Assembly: GCA_027625915.1 (NCBI GenBank) | Contig: JANTQA010000015.1 | Coordinates: forward strand, 6,291,001-6,355,000 | Reading direction: 5' to 3' | Source: Anaeramoeba flamelloides | Taxonomy: Eukaryota > Metamonada > Anaeramoebidae | DNA: 64,000 nt | Shown: piece by piece, positions 58,701 to 64,000 of the stretch | Position numbering within the stretch: position 1 is the stretch's first letter | How the letters are laid out: every line of letters begins with the position of its first letter | Notes under the pieces: model-generated | Databases searched by the model: none | Told to the model about the DNA's origin: nothing | What the model saw: the letters and a program-made list of their open reading frames with translations, nothing else | Position numbers and translations under genes: made by a program

Positions 58701-59404
58701 AAACTCTTTTTCAAACAAAAGGGCACACCCCTCAAATCGTAAATACTATAGAATTTGATTGTTAATAATATGATTACTTATCGGTGATTTTCATTTTAAT
58801 TATTCATTTTTTTCATTTTTTGTTTTTTTTATTTATCGTATATTGAACAGTTGGAAAATGAAAAAACAAGATAAGAAGAAACCAATTTGGAAATAATCTA
58901 CCAGTATAAAAATGGAAACAGTTTATGTTTGATTTCGAATGAGCTAGATATAGGAATTTTGAAAGACGATTATTGAAGTGATATATGGAACAAAGAAAAT
59001 TGAAAACATTGAAAAAAAAAGCAACTCCCAACAAAATACCCAGATTAATTAAGACTTTATCTTGAAAATGAGACTTTAAAGAACAAAAGTTTGACGTGTA
59101 AAGAGTTATCAATAAAATGTATTGAACTTTTTCCCAATTCAACTTGTTCAACAGTTTTTATTGATTTAATAATTTTTTTTTTAAAACAATTTACAAAACG
59201 AGATTTCTCATTTCAAATAAAAGGGCAGATCAATTAAAATATTTAATTTTTATAGTTTTGTTTTAATGAGTTTTAGAGATTCTATTGAGTGTTTTTTAAT
59301 GTTTTAAATGGGTTTCTATTTTTTAGAATTATACTACAAGTAATTTGGTTTAATTACGAATAATTCTTGAAATTTTTTGTGCCCTTTTATTTGAAAAAGA
59401 GTTT
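58701..59404 (+). mobile_element. Decayed Tc1/mariner element, 704 bp
   Basis: The terminal inverted repeats of 27 bp start AAACTCTTTTTCAAACAAAA on the left and, inverted, AAACTCTTTTTCAAATAAAA on the right, both followed by GGGCACA with a single mismatch, with TA outside each end. Broken + strand frames read like the N-terminal helix-turn-helix of a Tc1-type transposase: LEIIYQYKNGNSLCLISNEL, then a frame change to MEQRKLKTLKKKATPNKIPR. Catalytic parts are absent, so it is a deletion derivative with stops. The long minus-strand frame over it is a shadow. Confidence 0.8.
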
Positions 59405-59977
59405 ATTTGTTTGAAAATTCTGTTTCGAAAAAAAAAAAAAAAAATTGGCCCGTAAAGTGAAAATTTTTCCAATTTATTATTCAAACGACAGTATTATAAT
59501 TGACAAATTTAAAACAAAATATTCTGAAATGATTATAAAATTTGGTTGGATTTCTTCAATATTTAATAACTTGATTAATTGTGTATGAAACTTTTGCTTT
59601 TTTTTACTTTTCTGGTAAGATTACCAGTCAAACAAAAAATTGGGTAGTTCAAATTTTTGAGGTAGACTCAAATTAGTTCCTTGTGTGTTTACAATGTATT
59701 TGGAAGTGTGTGAAAAAAACAAAATTATGTTTCGCTTATTTGTGTTATTTGATTCAAGACTTAATGATTCAAAACTCCTTATTGTGTCGTCCAATTAAAC
59801 AACTCAAAAAAATAGAAATTTAATTAAAAAAAAAAATCGAAAAATCAACAAATTTTGCAATAAGAAGTTTTCTTTGGAAAAAGAAGGAATTATTCGGTTT
59901 TTAAGAAACAAAATTCAAAACGGTTTCTGATTAAAAACTCATGAAATATTATTGTGATGAGTGATGTAATTGCTCAG

Positions 59978-60016
<39 letters not shown>

Positions 60017-60024
60017 ATTCTTAC
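59405..60024 (-). other. Start of an unresolved intron of the USP10-like gene
   Basis: The minus-strand donor GTAAGAATTC at 60024-60015 is followed by about 37 T (59978-60014). No exon carrying the expected W..(F/I)DD..V block of USP proteins was found here in any minus-strand frame. Confidence 0.5.
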
Positions 60025-61174
60025 GGGTAAAAACACCATTTGGCCTTCGAACAAAACAATAATAATGTCCACCATTTGGTGATTTTCCAACGTGTGTAAT
60101 AATTGAAATTAAGCGGTATTTTTTTCTTTTATTGTACTTTGATTTAGTTGCGATTACTTTATCTGGTATCTCTAAAATGTTGGGGAATTTGATTTTCTTA
60201 TGGATCTTGATCGATCCCTCATATTCGTCGTATGTAAATCTTTTTAAGCCAAGTACCAAAATGTTTGGTAGCCTTTCGATCGCGATACTTTTAATGTATT
60301 CTATTTCTTCCTCCTTATCCTGCGATTGGAAATGGATTTTTTCCTTTGAGCAAAAGGCAATTAGTGCGTCCTCGAGGGTTTTGATGTTCTTGTCCCTAAT
60401 TTGTAAGGACATCGAAAAAAAGGGCTCAAGCTTGATTTCCGGTCGCCCTCTTTGGGAATTGATAATTTTGGTTGTTTCTGATTTAAAAATGCCCCCAAAT
60501 ATTTTGGAGATGAAGGACGTTTCGATTTGTGTGTGTCGAATTTTGGAAACTTTGCCTTTTTTGTTCATTTCTTTCCAATCGCGGCTACTTTCGATTTCTA
60601 ATTGCTCCTTTGATCTCAAGTCACCAATGGTTTGTATAAGCTCGTCATGGACCTTGCCGAGCATATATCCCAAATACTCGTATGCGTCTTCTTGGACAGA
60701 CTTCCCCCATCCGCCCAAGTCAGGCGCAAAGGGGCCACTGTTTTTTAAAACCTCTTTGGGCAAGATCGGATTATCGTTGTGGTTCAGCTCGCTTTTAATT
60801 TTTGTTTTTTGAACCTTTTTGACGTCCCGTATACACTTGTAATCCCTGATTAACCGAATTAACGAGCAGAGGGTTGGTGTCTTTCCAGACATCCCATCCA
60901 AAACGCAATCCTTCAGCGAAAATAGTAAATCCAAAAATTGTGGACAAGAGATAAGTGTTTGAAGTGCGCTATTTGCAAAGCATGTGTTGCCCCCATTAAT
61001 TAATCCTCTGTACTGAATAAGGACGGGGACCTTTGAGAAATGGAATTTTTTTAGTCCTTCCATCAATGTCTTCTTTTTCTTTTTTTCATTCGGTAAAACG
61101 ATTTGGGAATTGTCAAGAATTTGTGAAAATTCTTTTTTCGTAAAACTTCCAAAGGTAAATTGAAAATTGGTCAT
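60025..61174 (-). CDS. USP10: USP10/Ubp3-type ubiquitin-specific protease, last exon not found
   Basis: Cysteine protease that removes ubiquitin. The first ATG is at 61174 (a TTG three bases upstream is not used). This exon encodes 383 residues. Cys box GLINGGNTCFANSALQTL with catalytic Cys65; QEDAYEYLGYMLGKVHDEL; a USP10-like block SKIFGGIFKSET and EPFFSMSLQI; LPNILVLGLKRFTYDEYEG; and the His box GKSPNGGHYYCFVRRPNGVF. The order and wording match human USP10 closely (ITGIFGGHIRS, LQPFFTLQLDI, LPPVLVLHLKRF). The exon stops at ACC C|GTAAG. The remaining expected piece, about 40 residues with the Asp box, was not located. The N-terminus TFGSFTKKEFSQIL resembles human USP10 IFGDFSPDEFNQFF, the G3BP-binding motif. 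The human protein has about 350 more residues before the catalytic domain. Confidence 0.92.
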
Positions 61175-61984
61175 CAAAAAAAAAGTATAATTTAAAGAAA
61201 ATGAAATGTTTTATTTTTTTAATTGGACGACCTTTTCTCGAATTCTTTCTGTTTCCTTTTTTGAAGACTTAGATTATCGATTTCTTGACAATCCAAAAAG
61301 ATATTTTGACATCTCCTTTTTGTAAAGTTTACAGTGGTAAGCAATGTTATTTTAAAAAAGAAATTAATTTTCGGTTGCCAGTATCTTTTACTTTTTTTGA
61401 ACTTTTTGATTGTGTACCTTTTGGTGAAAAATGAACTTTTTAAGTGCCACAAGATATTGAAACTTTGAAACCAAAATCCCATTAGTTATTCTATTTGTGA
61501 AAAGAAAACGAACCCAAAGTAATTTAGAGTTGAATCTTTAATTTTACGGTTTTTTGAGACATTTTTTTTGATGAAATTTTACAGGTTTTATTAAATTAGG
61601 TTTTGGATCTAGAAATGTTTTTATCCAAAAGAATGAGATTAATTCAAGTTTAGACCAAAAAAATAGAATTGAGAAGGTGTGAATTTTGAAACAAATCTTA
61701 TACATTTAGAAGACCAACTAGAAAGATCACCTTTCCAGATAAATTTGTTGAAATCAAGAATGAATACATAAAAATCAACCAAAATCTATTATTGTAATTC
61801 TTTTTATCTTCTTAGTTTGAACAAGAATAAACAAGAAAGTTCCTTTGGTTGTTAGTCCTTTTTTTTACTTTGTGAATTTTTTTATACTTTTGTATATTGG
61901 TGAATGATTTGATCAAATAATTGAGTAGGTTTTCTCATTAAAACAAACTTACTTTTTATTATGAATCATGTTTTAAATTTTTCT
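61175..61984. other. 5' flank of the USP10-like gene
   Basis: A minus-strand frame at 61219-61482 is basic and aromatic, without family likeness, and I do not count it as a gene. No other structure seen. Confidence 0.4.
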
Positions 61985-62340
61985 ACATTATTTGAACAAT
62001 AGTAAATATGGCAGTGGTTTCTTAATGTTATATTTTTTTTAAAAGAAATTCTGAAAATGTAAGATCAAATTGGAAAATTTATCTTAAAAAATAGAGTTAA
62101 TTTGAAGGATATTTTTCATCAAAATAACAAAAAATTTCTTAACAATCGAAAAAAATTAAAAATAATTTTCAACATATCTCATTCCTTATTTATAATTTTA
62201 CTGAAAACAGCAAAGAGTTTATTTTCAAAATTGATTTTTTAATAGGTATAATATTGGTTAGTATATTATAATTTATATTGAAAGGAGGAGAAGAAAAAAA
62301 AATACAGTTTATATTGTATAATATAAAGTCTAGTCTACCA
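61985..62340 (+). repeat. Dispersed repeat R3, copy 3 (partial)
   Basis: Shares with 31820-32275 and 35102-35550: AATATGGCAGTGGTTTCTTA, TTTATCTTAAAAAATAGAGT, TTTTCAAAATTGATTT and TAGGTATAATATTGG. It is more diverged and lacks the last 60 bp or so of the repeat. Confidence 0.65.
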
Positions 62341-64000
62341 ACACAGGTTTTTTGTTCACTTTTCTAAAACTTTTTTTTAGAAAATCTCTTTGCAAGATTC
62401 TTTTTTCAAATATTATTCTCAAATCCATTAAAAAGAAAGGAGATATACTGTTTCAAAAATTAAAGGGAAAATAATGAATGCTTGAAATCACACTAAAATG
62501 CAAAAAATATAAATCAGATTCAGAATTATTTTAGTTTTTCAAATTTAAAAAAAAATGTCTGTCTGAAAACTAAACAAATTAGCCCATTAAATCTACTTAT
62601 ATCTAAATAAAAATTAAAAAAATAATCAAGTTTCTTTAACCAAATCTGAATTTAATTAATTATATCAAAATTAGAATTACAATTTCAATGTGAAAAATTG
62701 TTTAGAAAATACAATTTAATTTTTTAATCAAAAATTTTTTTAGTAATGGTTATTTTTTATTAAAATATAGATAAAAATAAATTTGAATAACTAAGAAAAA
62801 GATATATAAAAAAATATTACAAATAAAATCAATATGTGTATTTTTTTTATTATTAATATTAAAATTTATTAGATAAGGGTTGACCTATTTTTAAAAATCA
62901 TTTTATATTTTTTTTTTTTTTTTTTTTTGTAAATAGATTTGATCAGGAGGTCTTTTAAAACTCATTAGTTTATTAAAAAAAAATAATTTAAATGAAGAAT
63001 AATTCCCAAAAATCCATGAACACAATAAAATATAGCTTCATACTCTTTTCACATGATCAAAAAAAAAATTGATTATTTCTTTTTGTAAAATATAAATATT
63101 TAAAATTTTATTTTTTTAATAAATTTATGATTAAAAAATTTAGTTTTGAAGTGGGTAAAATTTTTCTTGAGCCACATCATTTTTTAAAATAATTAGAAAA
63201 AAATGTATATTTTTTGATATTTTTCCACAGGGTGTTGATAAATAATGGTGGTGATGTGGTAAAGAACATAATTCAAACAAATTCCCACTTAAAAGGTTTA
63301 AATTTGTCATTTCCAAATGTGCATAGTGTTCAAATATAATAAAATATCTTTTATACATTAATAGTAATCAAATATTACTCTTTAAACCATCAAATCACCT
63401 ATTTTTTTTTTTTGAATTGTATTTTTAATTTGAATTGTTGGTAGTTGAGTTAAATATATAACATTTATAAATATTTTTCTTAGATAATGAATTTTATTAG
63501 TACAAATTGTAAAGGTTTTTCACAAAAATTCCTTGAGAAATAATTTTTAAACATTCGAAATTTTTTATTCTTAGTTTTTGTGGTTTTATTATTTCTTATA
63601 TTGAAATTTTTCCAAAATATTTGTAAATTTTTTTTTTTATGAAAGGTTTATTGAACTTCAAAAAATTTCTAGTTTTAATCATTTAAACACATCATTTTTA
63701 ATATAAAAAAATAATTTTCCCCTTTATACCCCAAATTTTCTATTTTTAACAAAATAATAATTTATTATTTTGAAAAGATCACCGGTCATCCTAGTGAATT
63801 TTTATTTTATCGACTGATTATCTTTCGGTCCAAAAGATATTTTGATATTTTCAATATAAAATTTATAAATTATCTTATAATCCCATCAAAAAAAATTTAT
63901 TCTTTTTTTCATTTAATATTTTTTTATATTGTTAAATTTGGCGAGTTTTTTAGCAAGTTTCTTTTTTAATTAAAGTTATTTTCTGATAAGTTCGGTTCAC
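62341..64000. other. Intergenic to window end, no gene seen
   Basis: AT-rich DNA with T and A runs. The frame at 63140-63358 (minus) has a few CAT-rich codons but no domain likeness. Confidence 0.45.

Noticed and set aside
58813-59151. 112-residue minus-strand frame
   Set aside because: Antisense of the decayed Tc1/mariner transposase remnant.
60132-60812. 226-residue plus-strand frame
   Set aside because: Antisense of the USP10-like exon; Ser/Leu-rich shadow without a domain.

Overview
The window is about 64 kb of very AT-rich eukaryotic DNA with few genes. Roughly eight protein genes and one structural RNA gene sit in long non-coding stretches packed with repeats. Proteins are rich in Asn, Lys and Gln. 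TAA, TGA and TAG all act as stops, so a ciliate-type code is ruled out. Small GT..AG introns of about 110 bp occur, and one intron of 3.3 kb. This suggests a free-living, AT-rich amoeboid or flagellated protist. An anaeramoebid is my best guess from the style of the genes, but this is a low-confidence inference.

Layout. 1-1357 (+) is the 3' part of a multi-pass membrane protein resembling the OSCA/TMEM63 channel group. 3852-5864 (+) is an Aurora-type mitotic kinase with a long basic low-complexity N-terminus. 16212-17764 (+) is a three-repeat MYB protein whose first repeat is split by a 109-bp intron. 23345-24153 (-) is a small PAS protein in two exons with an N-myristoylation-type start. About 32771-33070 (+) is an SRP (7SL) RNA gene, recognised by its helix 8. 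38135-38761 (+) is a 208-residue protein I do not recognise. 44260-50552 (-) is VPS41, the HOPS subunit, in two exons around a 3.3-kb intron. 60025-61174 (-) is a USP10/Ubp3-type deubiquitinase whose last exon I could not find. It starts with an FGSF motif placed as in human USP10.

The genes do not form an operon or a pathway. They are ordinary housekeeping and regulatory genes: mitosis, vesicle tethering, protein targeting, deubiquitination and transcription.

The remaining sequence is dominated by mobile-element debris. It includes two nearly identical 1.5-kb non-coding elements, two decayed Tc1/mariner copies, many TA-flanked palindromic MITEs of 100-450 bp, and a foldback family with three copies. 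One of those copies carries mirrored 9-bp minisatellites in both arms. A 675-bp Mutator-like palindrome with a perfect 9-bp target duplication is nested in the arm of a larger inverted-repeat structure. Two 5'-truncated LINE copies inserted one after the other at the same 15-bp sequence. There is also a three-copy dispersed repeat of about 450 bp without terminal repeats. Two of the foldback elements lie inside the VPS41 intron and largely account for its size. I saw no CRISPR, no tRNA, no rRNA and no virus-derived element.
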